DNA of 64,000 nt. Origin: Bacteroidia bacterium. GTDB taxonomy: Bacteria > Bacteroidota > Bacteroidia > B-17B0 > Aurantibacillaceae. Made by a program: the position numbers and the translations under genes. The notes beneath the pieces were generated by a model. The model ran no database searches. It saw only the letters and a program-made list of their open reading frames with translations, and was not told where the DNA came from. How positions within the stretch are numbered: the first letter of the stretch is position 1; every line of letters begins with the position of its first letter. Positions 32,374 to 41,413 of the stretch are shown one piece after another. The DNA lies in NCBI GenBank assembly GCA_022841465.1, contig JALHRL010000008.1, positions 62,001-126,000 on the forward strand, read 5' to 3'.

Positions 32374-33549
32374 ATGCCAAAAGTTTTAAGAATAATAAAC
32401 AGGTTTAATTTAGGCGGACCAACATATAACGTTAGTTATTTAGCAAAATATTTACCCGAAGAATATGAAACACTTTTAATAGGCGGCCCCGAAGAAGAAG
32501 GAGAAGCTTCCTCCTTGTTTATTCCACATTCATTAGGATTAAAGCCCTTGATTTTAAAAAAATTAAACCGCGAAATTAATCTTTTCAACGATTACAAAGC
32601 CTACAAAGAAATAAAAAATATTATTCTTGATTTTAAACCCGATATTGTTCATACACACGCCAGTAAAGCGGGCGCTGTTGGCCGATTGGCTGCAATTTCA
32701 TGCAAGGTACCTGTTATTGTTCATACTTTTCACGGACATGTTTTTCATAGCTATTTTGGTAAAGCAAAAACACTTTTTTATAAAATAATTGAACGTTATT
32801 TAGCTAAAAGAAGTAACGCAATTGTAGCCATTAGTACTAAACAAAAACAAGAATTAACCGAGGAATTTAAAATTTGTGATGCCCAAAAAACACACGTAAT
32901 ACCCTTGGGTTTTGATTTAAAAAGGTTTCAAGAAAATACAAACGAAAAAAGAAATTTATTTAGAAATAAACACAACATAAATAACGAAACCATAGCCATT
33001 GGAATTATAGGCAGATTAGCTCCAATAAAAAATCACGAATTATTTATTAACGCGATTTATTCTTTAGCCAATCAAACGCAATTATCTTTTAAAGCATTTA
33101 TTATTGGTGAAGGCGAAACCAGAAAACAATTAGAAAATTACATTTTACAAAAAGAAGAGATAAACGCTGTTGCTTTTAAAAATTATTTTGTTTTCACCGG
33201 ATGGATAGAACAAGTAGATGCTGTTTTGCCCGGTTTAGATATTGTTTGCTTAACCTCAAAAAACGAAGGCACTCCGGTAAGTTTAATTGAGGCACAAGCT
33301 TCAGGAAAGTTTATTGTAAGCACAAATGTTGGTGGCATTAAAGATATTGTTCACCCCAATTGTGGATTTATTGCGAATGATGCCATTGAGTTTAATGCGT
33401 TTTTACTAGAAGCGGTAAACAATTTAAGCGAAATAAATATCAAAGCTCAGCAAGGCCCCTTATTTGCTAATCAAAAATTTAGCTACCAGCGTTTGGTAAA
33501 GGATATGGACACTTTGTACAAGCAATTATTATTTAAAAAAGGTACGTAA
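32374..33549 (+). CDS. Glycosyltransferase family 4
   Basis: LRIINRFNLGGPTYNVSYLAKYL; GIIGRLAPIKNHELFINAI; LTSKNEGTPVSLIEAQASGKFIVSTNVGGIKDIV. Confidence 0.93.
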   Translation: MPKVLRIINRFNLGGPTYNVSYLAKYLPEEYETLLIGGPEEEGEASSLFIPHSLGLKPLILKKLNREINLFNDYKAYKEIKNIILDFKPDIVHTHASKAGAVGRLAAISCKVPVIVHTFHGHVFHSYFGKAKTLFYKIIERYLAKRSNAIVAISTKQKQELTEEFKICDAQKTHVIPLGFDLKRFQENTNEKRNLFRNKHNINNETIAIGIIGRLAPIKNHELFINAIYSLANQTQLSFKAFIIGEGETRKQLENYILQKEEINAVAFKNYFVFTGWIEQVDAVLPGLDIVCLTSKNEGTPVSLIEAQASGKFIVSTNVGGIKDIVHPNCGFIANDAIEFNAFLLEAVNNLSEINIKAQQGPLFANQKFSYQRLVKDMDTLYKQLLFKKGT

Positions 33550-33627
33550 CTTTAAATATTGTTAGCTTTTAATTTTTTATGTAATTTGCAGCCTGTTAAA
33601 ACCCAATTTTTCAATAAAAATAATATT

Positions 33628-34611
33628 ATGAGAGTTATTGAATTTAGAGAAGCATTAAGAGAAGCAATGAGCGAAGAAATGCGCCGTGATGATAAAATTT
33701 TCTTAATGGGTGAAGAAGTTGCCGAATACAATGGCGCCTACAAAGTAAGTAAAGGTATGTTGGCTGAATTTGGCGAAAAACGTGTAATTGATACTCCTAT
33801 TGCTGAGCTTGGCTTTGCCGGAATTGGTGTGGGTGCAGCAATGAACGGCTTGCGCCCTATTATTGAATTTATGACTTTTAACTTTAGCTTGGTTGCTATT
33901 GATCAAATAATAAACGCTGCTGCTAAAATGTACAGCATGAGTGGCGGACAATACAATGTACCCATTGTTTTTCGTGGACCAACCGCAAGTGCAGGCATGC
34001 TTAGCTCGCAACACTCACAAGCTTTTGAAAATTGGTTTGCCAATTGTCCGGGATTAAAAGTAGTAGTACCCAGCAACCCCTACGATGCAAAAGGTTTATT
34101 AAAAAGTTCTATTAGAGATAACGACCCTGTTATTTTTATGGAAAGTGAACAAATGTATGGCGATAAAGGTGAAGTTCCGGAAGAAGAATACATCATTCCT
34201 TTAGGAGTTGCTGAAGTAAAAAAACAAGGAACGGATGTTACCATTGTATCCTTCGGTAAAATATTTAAGGTTGCCATGGCAGCTGCATTAGAATTAGAAA
34301 AAGAAGGAATAAACGCAGAAGTTATAGATTTAAGAACTGTTCGTCCAATTGATTATCATACAATTATAGAATCTGTTAAGAAAACAAACAGAATGGTTGT
34401 TGTAGAAGAAGCTTGGCCATTAGCCAGTATTTCCAGTGAATTGGCATTTAAAATTCAAAAAGAAGCGTTTGATTATTTAGATGCGCCGGTTTTACGTGTA
34501 ACAACAGCAGACACCCCTTTACCTTATGCACCTACTTTAATTGAGGCCAGTTTACCAAATGTGGCTAAAACTGTTAAGGCGGTAAAAGAGGTAATGTATA
34601 TTAACTCCTAA
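33628..34611 (+). CDS. pdhB: Pyruvate dehydrogenase complex E1 component subunit beta
   Basis: MRVIEFREALREAMSEEMRRDDKIFLMGEEVAEYNGAYKVSKGML; start moved from 33559 to 33628. Confidence 0.93.
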   Translation: MRVIEFREALREAMSEEMRRDDKIFLMGEEVAEYNGAYKVSKGMLAEFGEKRVIDTPIAELGFAGIGVGAAMNGLRPIIEFMTFNFSLVAIDQIINAAAKMYSMSGGQYNVPIVFRGPTASAGMLSSQHSQAFENWFANCPGLKVVVPSNPYDAKGLLKSSIRDNDPVIFMESEQMYGDKGEVPEEEYIIPLGVAEVKKQGTDVTIVSFGKIFKVAMAAALELEKEGINAEVIDLRTVRPIDYHTIIESVKKTNRMVVVEEAWPLASISSELAFKIQKEAFDYLDAPVLRVTTADTPLPYAPTLIEASLPNVAKTVKAVKEVMYINS

Positions 34612-34644
34612 ATTTTGCTCAACCCTCTTTATTTGAGGACTTTA

Positions 34645-34676
34645 TTTGCTTTTAATTTAATTAAATTATACCTTTG
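34645..34676 (+). promoter_or_regulatory. Bacteroidota-type promoter of the cold-shock gene (TTTG - N20 - TACCTTTG)
   Basis: -33-like TTTG at 34645-34648 and -7 TACCTTTG at 34669-34676, 22 nt before the ATG. Confidence 0.55.
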
Positions 34677-34698
34677 TGTAAATTCTAATTAAATTACA

Positions 34699-34887
34699 AT
34701 GAAAAAAGGTACAGTAAAATTCTTTAATGAAACAAAAGGTTTCGGATTTATTAAAGAAGATGGTGGACAAGAAATTTTTGTTCACGCAACAGGTCTAATT
34801 GACAAAATCAAAGAAAACGACGAAGTTGTTTTTGAAACGCAAGAAGGCAAAAAAGGAATAAATGCAGTAAATGTAAAATTAGCTTAA
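34699..34887 (+). CDS. Cold-shock protein (CspA family)
   Basis: MKKGTVKFFNETKGFGFIKEDGGQEIFVHATGL, RNP1/RNP2 motifs. Confidence 0.96.
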   Translation: MKKGTVKFFNETKGFGFIKEDGGQEIFVHATGLIDKIKENDEVVFETQEGKKGINAVNVKLA

Positions 34888-34941
34888 TACTAATTACACA
34901 TTCAAATATAGATTACAACAATATTTGACATTCAATTCCAC

Positions 34942-34976
34942 AAAAAAATCCGGCTTACCCAGCCGGATTTTTTTAT
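34942..34976. terminator. Bidirectional Rho-independent terminator
   Basis: aaaaaaatccggcttacccagccggattttttta. Confidence 0.88.
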
Positions 34977-34994
34977 TTCTAAATTTCATAAATG

Positions 34995-35381
34995 TCAATT
35001 CAATTTCGCAGGAACTATTAATTCAAATTTAGGAATAGAAGCGTTAAATTCCATGTTACTATTTAGTTCTAACATGGTGTAATAACCCTTCATGTATCCG
35101 ATCTCTGAAAGTAAATTACAACCACTATTGTATTCGTATGTTTCTCCAGGCTCTATTACCGGTGTTTCTCCAATAACTCCCTCCCCTTCTACAACTCTTT
35201 TTTCTCCATTACTGTCAAAAATATCCCAGTGTCTTCTTAATAATTGTACGCTAAACTTTCCGGTATTTTTAATTTTTATGAAATAAATAAAAAAGTAATG
35301 GTTTTCTTTGGGTACGCTGTGTTCAGATAAATATGAAACATTTACCGAGATTTCAATATTATTTGTAGAAACTTTAACCAT
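34995..35381 (-). CDS. apaG: ApaG family protein
   Basis: FFIYFIKIKNTGKFSVQLLRRHWDIFDSNGEKRVVEGEGVIGETPVIEPGETYEYNSGC. Confidence 0.95.
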   Translation of the reverse strand: MVKVSTNNIEISVNVSYLSEHSVPKENHYFFIYFIKIKNTGKFSVQLLRRHWDIFDSNGEKRVVEGEGVIGETPVIEPGETYEYNSGCNLLSEIGYMKGYYTMLELNSNMEFNASIPKFELIVPAKLN

Positions 35382-35500
35382 TTAACTGCAAAGCTAGGTT
35401 AGAAAACCCAAACTTCCAAAATATTTAACTAACTGATTATCAATAATTAAAAATACAATTTATTCATCTAAAATTAACATGATTAATGGCAATAATAACC

Positions 35501-35508
35501 TATATTTG
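35501..35508 (+). promoter_or_regulatory. Candidate -7 element of rpsA (TATATTTG)
   Basis: TAnnTTTG match about 95 nt upstream of the rpsA ATG. Confidence 0.45.
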
Positions 35509-35602
35509 TAGCCCGTTTTAAATAAGGGATAAAGCGGAAATTAACAATTTGTAAAACCACTCAAATTCTCCCTTATAGAGTTTGATACAATTTAAATAAA
35601 AA

Positions 35603-37390
35603 ATGGCAGAAAAAGCCTTAGTTGGTAATCCGGATTTCGATTGGAATTCGATTGGAAAAAAACAAAACACTTACGCAGAAGATGAAAAAGCAAAATTAGA
35701 TGAGCTTTACGGTAAATCGTTAAGTACTATTGCTGATTTACAAATTTTAGAAGGTGTTGTAGTATCAAAAAACAACCGTGAAGTTGTTGTAAATATTAAT
35801 TATAAATCAGATGGCGTTGTTCCTTTATCGGAATTCCGTTACAATCCAGATTTAAAAATTGGTGATAAAATTGAAGTGTTTGTTGAGAAAGCAGAAGATG
35901 CAAACGGACAATTAGTTTTATCGCACAAAAAAGCACGTGCTAACAAAAGTTGGGATCGTGTTAATGAAGCACTTAACACAGATGAAATCATTAAAGGTTT
36001 TGTTAAGTGTAGAACTAAAGGTGGTTTAATTGTGGATGTATTTGGAATTGAAGCATTTTTACCGGGTTCACAAATTGATGTAAAACCAATTCGCGATTAC
36101 GATATTTACGTTGGAAAAACCATGGAATTTAAAGTGGTTAAAATTAATAACGAATACAAAAATGTTGTAGTTTCTCACAAAGCTTTAATTGAAGCTGAAA
36201 TTGAAAACCAAAAACGTGATATTATTTCTAAATTAGAAAAAGGTCAGGTTTTAGAAGGTACAGTTAAAAACATAACTTCTTATGGTGTGTTTGTTGACTT
36301 AGGTGGAGTTGATGGTTTAATTCATATTACAGATTTATCATGGGGCAGAATTAATCACCCTGAAGAAATTGTTAAGTTAGATGAGCAAATTCAAGTTGTA
36401 ATTCTTGAGTTTGATGACGACAAAAAACGTATTGCTTTAGGATTAAAACAATTAACTCCTCACCCTTGGGAAGGTTTAAATGCTGAATTAAAAGTTGGCG
36501 ATAAAGTAAAAGGTAAGGTAGTTGTAATAAACGATTACGGAGCATTTATTGAAATTGCAACCGGAGTTGAAGGTTTAATTCACGTAAGTGAAATGAGCTG
36601 GAGCCAGCATTTAAGAAGTGCTCCAGAGTTTGTGAAAATCGGTCAAGAAGTTGAAGCTATTATTTTAACTTTAGACAGAGAAGAACGCAAAATGAGTTTA
36701 GGAATGAAACAATTAACTCCTGATCCTTGGAATATGATTATGGAGAAATATTCTAAAGGTTCTAAACATACAGGTACTGTAAGAAACTTTACAAACTTTG
36801 GTGTATTTGTTGAGTTAGAAGAAGGTGTTGATGGATTAGTACACATTTCAGATTTATCTTGGAGCAAAAAAATTAAGCACCCAAGCGAGTTCTGTAAAGT
36901 AGGTGAAAAAATGGAAGTAGTGGTTTTAGAAATTGATGGTGAAAATCGTCGTTTAAGTTTAGGCCACAAACAAATGGAAGAAAACCCATGGGATGTATTT
37001 GAAACAGTATTTACAATTGATTCTATTCACAGTGGAACTGTAATGAATGTAAACGATAAAGGTGCTACCATTGGTTTAACTTATGGTGTTGAAGGTTTCT
37101 GTCCTGCTCGCCATCTAGCAAAAGCTGAAGGTGGAAGTTTAAAAGCAGAAGAAGTGGCAGACTTTAAAGTAATTGAGTTTAGCAAAGATGCTAAGCGCAT
37201 TGTTGTTTCTCACGCTCGCTTACACGAAGAAGTAAAAGAAGAAGCAAGAAAAGTTGAAAAAGCAACTAAAAAAGCAGATTCTGACGATACCAAAAAAGCA
37301 GTAAAAAAGATGAAGGATAATGTTGAGAAAACCACTTTAGGTGATATCTCTGCGTTAAGCGATCTTAAAAATAAAATGGACGGGAAATAA
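35603..37390 (+). CDS. rpsA: 30S ribosomal protein S1
   Basis: Multiple S1 RNA-binding repeats (GTVKNITSYGVFVDLGGVDGLIHITDLSWGRINHPEE). Confidence 0.96.
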   Translation: MAEKALVGNPDFDWNSIGKKQNTYAEDEKAKLDELYGKSLSTIADLQILEGVVVSKNNREVVVNINYKSDGVVPLSEFRYNPDLKIGDKIEVFVEKAEDANGQLVLSHKKARANKSWDRVNEALNTDEIIKGFVKCRTKGGLIVDVFGIEAFLPGSQIDVKPIRDYDIYVGKTMEFKVVKINNEYKNVVVSHKALIEAEIENQKRDIISKLEKGQVLEGTVKNITSYGVFVDLGGVDGLIHITDLSWGRINHPEEIVKLDEQIQVVILEFDDDKKRIALGLKQLTPHPWEGLNAELKVGDKVKGKVVVINDYGAFIEIATGVEGLIHVSEMSWSQHLRSAPEFVKIGQEVEAIILTLDREERKMSLGMKQLTPDPWNMIMEKYSKGSKHTGTVRNFTNFGVFVELEEGVDGLVHISDLSWSKKIKHPSEFCKVGEKMEVVVLEIDGENRRLSLGHKQMEENPWDVFETVFTIDSIHSGTVMNVNDKGATIGLTYGVEGFCPARHLAKAEGGSLKAEEVADFKVIEFSKDAKRIVVSHARLHEEVKEEARKVEKATKKADSDDTKKAVKKMKDNVEKTTLGDISALSDLKNKMDGK

Positions 37391-37520
37391 AACAGTTGTT
37401 CATTTTAACCGTTCGAAGAACGATTGAGAATGTTACAAATGTTTTATGCTAACGAACTTGTTTCGTTAGTTTAACCATCCAAAATCACACTCCCCATACT
37501 ACGAGTTAGTAAAAGGGCTA

Positions 37521-37588
37521 CTAAAAACCTCGCCAAGGTTTTTAGTTTTTTGAGGCCAGAACCCCGCTAATGCGGGGTTTTGGTTTTT
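37521..37588 (+). terminator. Two consecutive terminator-like hairpins after rpsA
   Basis: ctaaaaacct-cgcca-aggtttttag-ttttt, then ccagaaccccgc-taat-gcggggttttgg-ttttt. Confidence 0.75.
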
Positions 37589-37701
37589 ATATTATTTAAC
37601 AACTTGAATTCTAAATATTTAACATTTTTTGTTTAATGTTTTTTCATATTTGTTAAACAATAAAGGTTTGTGTATGTTGTAACACATATAAACTTAAAAA
37701 T

Positions 37702-39495
37702 ATGAAAAAATTAATTACACTTATTACATTGGCTTTTGCAGGTATTGCAACCAATTCTAATGCACAAACTGCTTCAATGCAGGTTATTCACAATTGCGCT
37801 GATGCAGCCGCTACTACTGTAGATGTTTATGCAGGCACTACCCTATTAATTGATAACTTACAATTTAGGTATGCATCACAAACATTTACAAACATTCCGG
37901 CTAACACCAACATTGTTGTAGGAATTGCACCTCCAACAAGTACTTCATCCAGTCAATCAATTGCAACATTTACGGTAAACTTTGCAGCAAACAGCACTAA
38001 CATAGTTGTAGCTGATGGAATTGTAAGCCCAAGCGGTTATTCTCCAAGCAACATGATGGCTCCATTTACATTAAACACTTTTACAAGTGGGTTAATTGCT
38101 GCTCCTAATGGAACAACCACTAGTTTATTAGTACACCATGGTAGCACCGATGCTCCAACTGTAGATATTGTTGCGCCTTTTACGGGAACTAATCCTGTTA
38201 TACCAAATATTTTGGTAAATAATGCGCCTTACGGAGCATTTGCCGGTTATTTAAACTTACCAACAGCTAATTATAAAATTCAAGTGAGAGATCAGTACAA
38301 CAGTAATGTTGTAGCAGAATATAGTGCCCCATTAAGTACTTTAGGATTAGGTGGAGCTGCATTATCGGTAATTGCCAGCGGATTTTTAAATCCAGCAAAC
38401 AACAGTAGCGGTCCGGCGTTTGGACTTTATGTTTCTACAGTTGCCGGTGGTTCGTTAATACCTTTACCAACTTCAACTATTTCTTCAACACGTTTACAAG
38501 CAATTCATAATTGTCCGGATGCTATTGCATCAACTGTTGATGTTTATTTTCAATCAGCTACTACAGGAACGGCAGCAGTATTGTTGTTAGATAATTTTGC
38601 ATTCAGATCTGCATCTCCTTTTATTGATGTACCAACTGCTCAAAATGTTACCATTTCAGTTGCTCCGGCAACAAGTACTAGCGTTGCTCAGGCAATTGCC
38701 AATTTCACTTACAATCTTTCTGCATCAAATAAATATATTTTAATTGCAAACGGTCTTGTAAGTCCAATGGGTTACACACCAAGTTCTATGACTGCTCCCT
38801 TTAATTTTGCTGTTTACGCAAATGCAAAAGAAAAATCTACAAACATCACCACAGATACAGATGTATTGGTTTATCATGGAAGCACAGATGCACCTGCAGT
38901 GAATGTTGTAACATCGTCTGCTGCAACTGTTGTAGCAAATATGGCTTATAATACTTTTAATTCAGGTGGATATTTACAATTACCTTCTAATACTGCAGCC
39001 GGTAATTATACTTTACATGTAACCGATGTAGCAGGTACAACAACAGTTGCAAGTTATATTGCTCCATTAAACACATTAGGAACTACCGGTAACGGCTTAA
39101 CAGTGTTGGCTTCAGGATTTTTAAACCCGGCAAATAATAGTAGCGGACCCGCATTTGGTTTATGGGCTGCTTTACCTACCGGTGGAAATTTAGTTCAATT
39201 ACCAAGTTTAAATGCAACTTCTATTAATGAACTAAATTTAAATACAGTTGATTTAAAAAGCTTCCCAAATCCGGCTGAAAACCAATTGAATATTACAGTT
39301 AATTCAAGTTCAAATGAATTAATGGTGGTAACAATTTATGATGCACAAGGTAAAATAATACAAAATTATTCAGAAACTGTAAATGCAGGTGCTAACACCT
39401 TAACATTAAACATCTCTGATATAAATAGCGGTGTATACTTTGTTACCATTGCTCATGGAAGTGTAATTGAGAAGGGTAAATTTATTAAGAACTAA
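37702..39495 (+). CDS. T9SS type A protein with two tandem DUF4397-like units
   Basis: MQVIHNCADAAATTVDVYAGTTLL...FLNPANNSSGPAFGLY, second unit LQAIHNCPDAIASTVDVYF...FLNPANNSSGPAFGLW; C-terminal KSFPNPAENQLNITV...GVYFVTIAHG. Confidence 0.9.
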   Translation: MKKLITLITLAFAGIATNSNAQTASMQVIHNCADAAATTVDVYAGTTLLIDNLQFRYASQTFTNIPANTNIVVGIAPPTSTSSSQSIATFTVNFAANSTNIVVADGIVSPSGYSPSNMMAPFTLNTFTSGLIAAPNGTTTSLLVHHGSTDAPTVDIVAPFTGTNPVIPNILVNNAPYGAFAGYLNLPTANYKIQVRDQYNSNVVAEYSAPLSTLGLGGAALSVIASGFLNPANNSSGPAFGLYVSTVAGGSLIPLPTSTISSTRLQAIHNCPDAIASTVDVYFQSATTGTAAVLLLDNFAFRSASPFIDVPTAQNVTISVAPATSTSVAQAIANFTYNLSASNKYILIANGLVSPMGYTPSSMTAPFNFAVYANAKEKSTNITTDTDVLVYHGSTDAPAVNVVTSSAATVVANMAYNTFNSGGYLQLPSNTAAGNYTLHVTDVAGTTTVASYIAPLNTLGTTGNGLTVLASGFLNPANNSSGPAFGLWAALPTGGNLVQLPSLNATSINELNLNTVDLKSFPNPAENQLNITVNSSSNELMVVTIYDAQGKIIQNYSETVNAGANTLTLNISDINSGVYFVTIAHGSVIEKGKFIKN

Positions 39496-39514
39496 ATATT
39501 TAATAATTGTTATT

Positions 39515-39552
39515 AAAAGGCCGTTAGCTAATTACTAACGGCCTTTTCTGTT
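39515..39552 (+). terminator. Rho-independent terminator
   Basis: aaaaggccgttag-ctaatta-ctaacggccttttctgttttt. Confidence 0.88.
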
Positions 39553-39614
39553 TTTAGAACAATAATTTAAAATAAATAGCGTTTATATAATTAAACTAAC
39601 TAAAACACACACAT

Positions 39615-39812
39615 TTGCCTATGCAAAAAACTTCTACTCTCCAAAACTTCATAACAGATTTTAAAGCCGAAGAAAAAAAGCTAAAAAATCTATTTGAAAA
39701 TGAAAAAACAGAAGAGCCTTCTGTTTCCATCATCAACAACATCTTAAATTTTAGTAAAAACCTGGAAGTGGTAAATACTTCGTTCGGTAAGTTAGATTAT
39801 TTGAAAAGTTAA
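39615..39812 (+). CDS. Small hypothetical protein (65 aa)
   Basis: Non-overlapping ORF in an otherwise empty interval, Lys/Glu-rich soluble composition; no family recognised. Confidence 0.5.
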   Translation: MPMQKTSTLQNFITDFKAEEKKLKNLFENEKTEEPSVSIINNILNFSKNLEVVNTSFGKLDYLKS

Positions 39813-39954
39813 CAACTACAGCAACTCTAATTGTTTTGATTGTAATTAAAAAGCGCAAGCCTATTTTACAAACATCTTTTATTAGAGACGAACGCAAAAC
39901 GTTGTTTCAGTTGCTACAACTTAGATTCTGTTCGTGTTTTTCTACTTTTGAAAA

Positions 39955-41322
39955 TCATAGACGCAAGCCTATAATACAAACGTCATCTACCTGCTCTATT
40001 TGGCCTTTCCATGAAATAAAAGCTTCTTCTAGTTTTTCTTTTTGCTCGTTCATTTTTAAATCTTTATTCATTAAAATAATATCTGCTAATTGTTTGTATT
40101 TAAATTTTTTTCCTTGTGGTCCGCCAAACTGATCGGCAAAACCATCGGTAAACAAATAAACCAAACTTCCTTTTGCTAATTGTAAAATATGTGTAGTAAA
40201 CTCTTTGTAACTATCACTTTTTCCAACGGGTTGTTTGGTGGCTTTAATTTCGTTTAGCTCATTATTAGAGATATACCACAATGGGTTATTGGCACCTGCC
40301 CATGCAATTTCGCGTGATTTGGTATTTACCACACATAAAGAAATATCCATTCCATCTTTAATATCGTGGTTACTTCTTTTAAAAGTATCTACCACCAATT
40401 CGGTAACTTTATCTAATATTTCTCCGGGTTTCACTAAATTAAATTCTATTACAGCGCGGTTTAAAGCATTGCTGCAAACCACACTAACCAAAGCACCCGG
40501 CACTCCATGTCCGGTACAATCGGCAGCAGCTACAAAAAAATACTCTCCTTTTTGTTCTGCAAAATAAAAATCGCCGGCCACAATGTCTTTTGGTTTATAC
40601 AAAACAAAACTTTCAGGTACTAAATTCTGAATTTCAGATGCAGGTGGCATAATGGCTTCTTGCAAACGCTTTGCATAAACTATACTATCAATAATCTCCG
40701 AATTTTTTAAACTTATAATTCTGTTTTTTTCTTCTAACTCTGCTTCATAAATCTCTGAAACATTTCTAAAGTGAAGTATTACAAAAAATATTGCCATAAA
40801 TAAAGTAATGTGAGACAGAACAAAATAAAGTTGTTGCACATACTTAGGCACTTCTACCAAGGGCCTAAAGTTAGATTGATACCAAAGAATAAAAAAGAAA
40901 ACCGCAACATTTAAAAAGAAAAGCATTAAAATATCTTTTTTGTTTTTAAATAAAATAAGAGGAATGGTAGCTGAGGTTAGAATTAAATATTTATCGCCCA
41001 TTACTTCACCATTGTGCACACAAACCATTAATAAAAACAATAAGGGAATTGCCGAAAAATAATACCTGCAAAAATAAAACCATCCTTTAAAATTAAAGTA
41101 AGGTGGCAATGCAAATAAAAAGGCAAAAGGAACGGTAAAAACTAAAACATCTTTTAAATCAAGTAAAATTACCCCAACAGAAAAAGCAAACATAGAAAAA
41201 GTGTTTACTATACTCATTCGGTTAATAAACAAAATTCCTTTTCTGTTAATTGGCGCTTTTGCAAGCGCAATGCCACAATAGGCAATTTGTTTAAGTATGT
41301 TTATAAAGTAAAATTTAACCAT
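39955..41322 (-). CDS. Multi-TM protein with C-terminal SpoIIE/PP2C phosphatase domain
   Basis: TM-rich N-half; KDIVAGDFYFAEQKGEYFFVAAADCTGHGVPGALVSVVCSNAL; GSLVYLFTDGFADQFGG. Confidence 0.92.
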   Translation of the reverse strand: MVKFYFINILKQIAYCGIALAKAPINRKGILFINRMSIVNTFSMFAFSVGVILLDLKDVLVFTVPFAFLFALPPYFNFKGWFYFCRYYFSAIPLLFLLMVCVHNGEVMGDKYLILTSATIPLILFKNKKDILMLFFLNVAVFFFILWYQSNFRPLVEVPKYVQQLYFVLSHITLFMAIFFVILHFRNVSEIYEAELEEKNRIISLKNSEIIDSIVYAKRLQEAIMPPASEIQNLVPESFVLYKPKDIVAGDFYFAEQKGEYFFVAAADCTGHGVPGALVSVVCSNALNRAVIEFNLVKPGEILDKVTELVVDTFKRSNHDIKDGMDISLCVVNTKSREIAWAGANNPLWYISNNELNEIKATKQPVGKSDSYKEFTTHILQLAKGSLVYLFTDGFADQFGGPQGKKFKYKQLADIILMNKDLKMNEQKEKLEEAFISWKGQIEQVDDVCIIGLRL

Positions 41323-41349
41323 ACTTATTTATTAGGTTATACCCACAAA

Positions 41350-41380
41350 AAAAATAAAGGTTTCGATTAAGAAACCTTTA
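41350..41380 (-). terminator. Rho-independent terminator
   Basis: minus strand TAAAGGTTTCTTAATCGAAACCTTTATTTTTTTT. Confidence 0.82.
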
Positions 41381-41413
41381 TTAATGAGAAAAAAATCTAA
41401 TGTGCTTTGAAAC

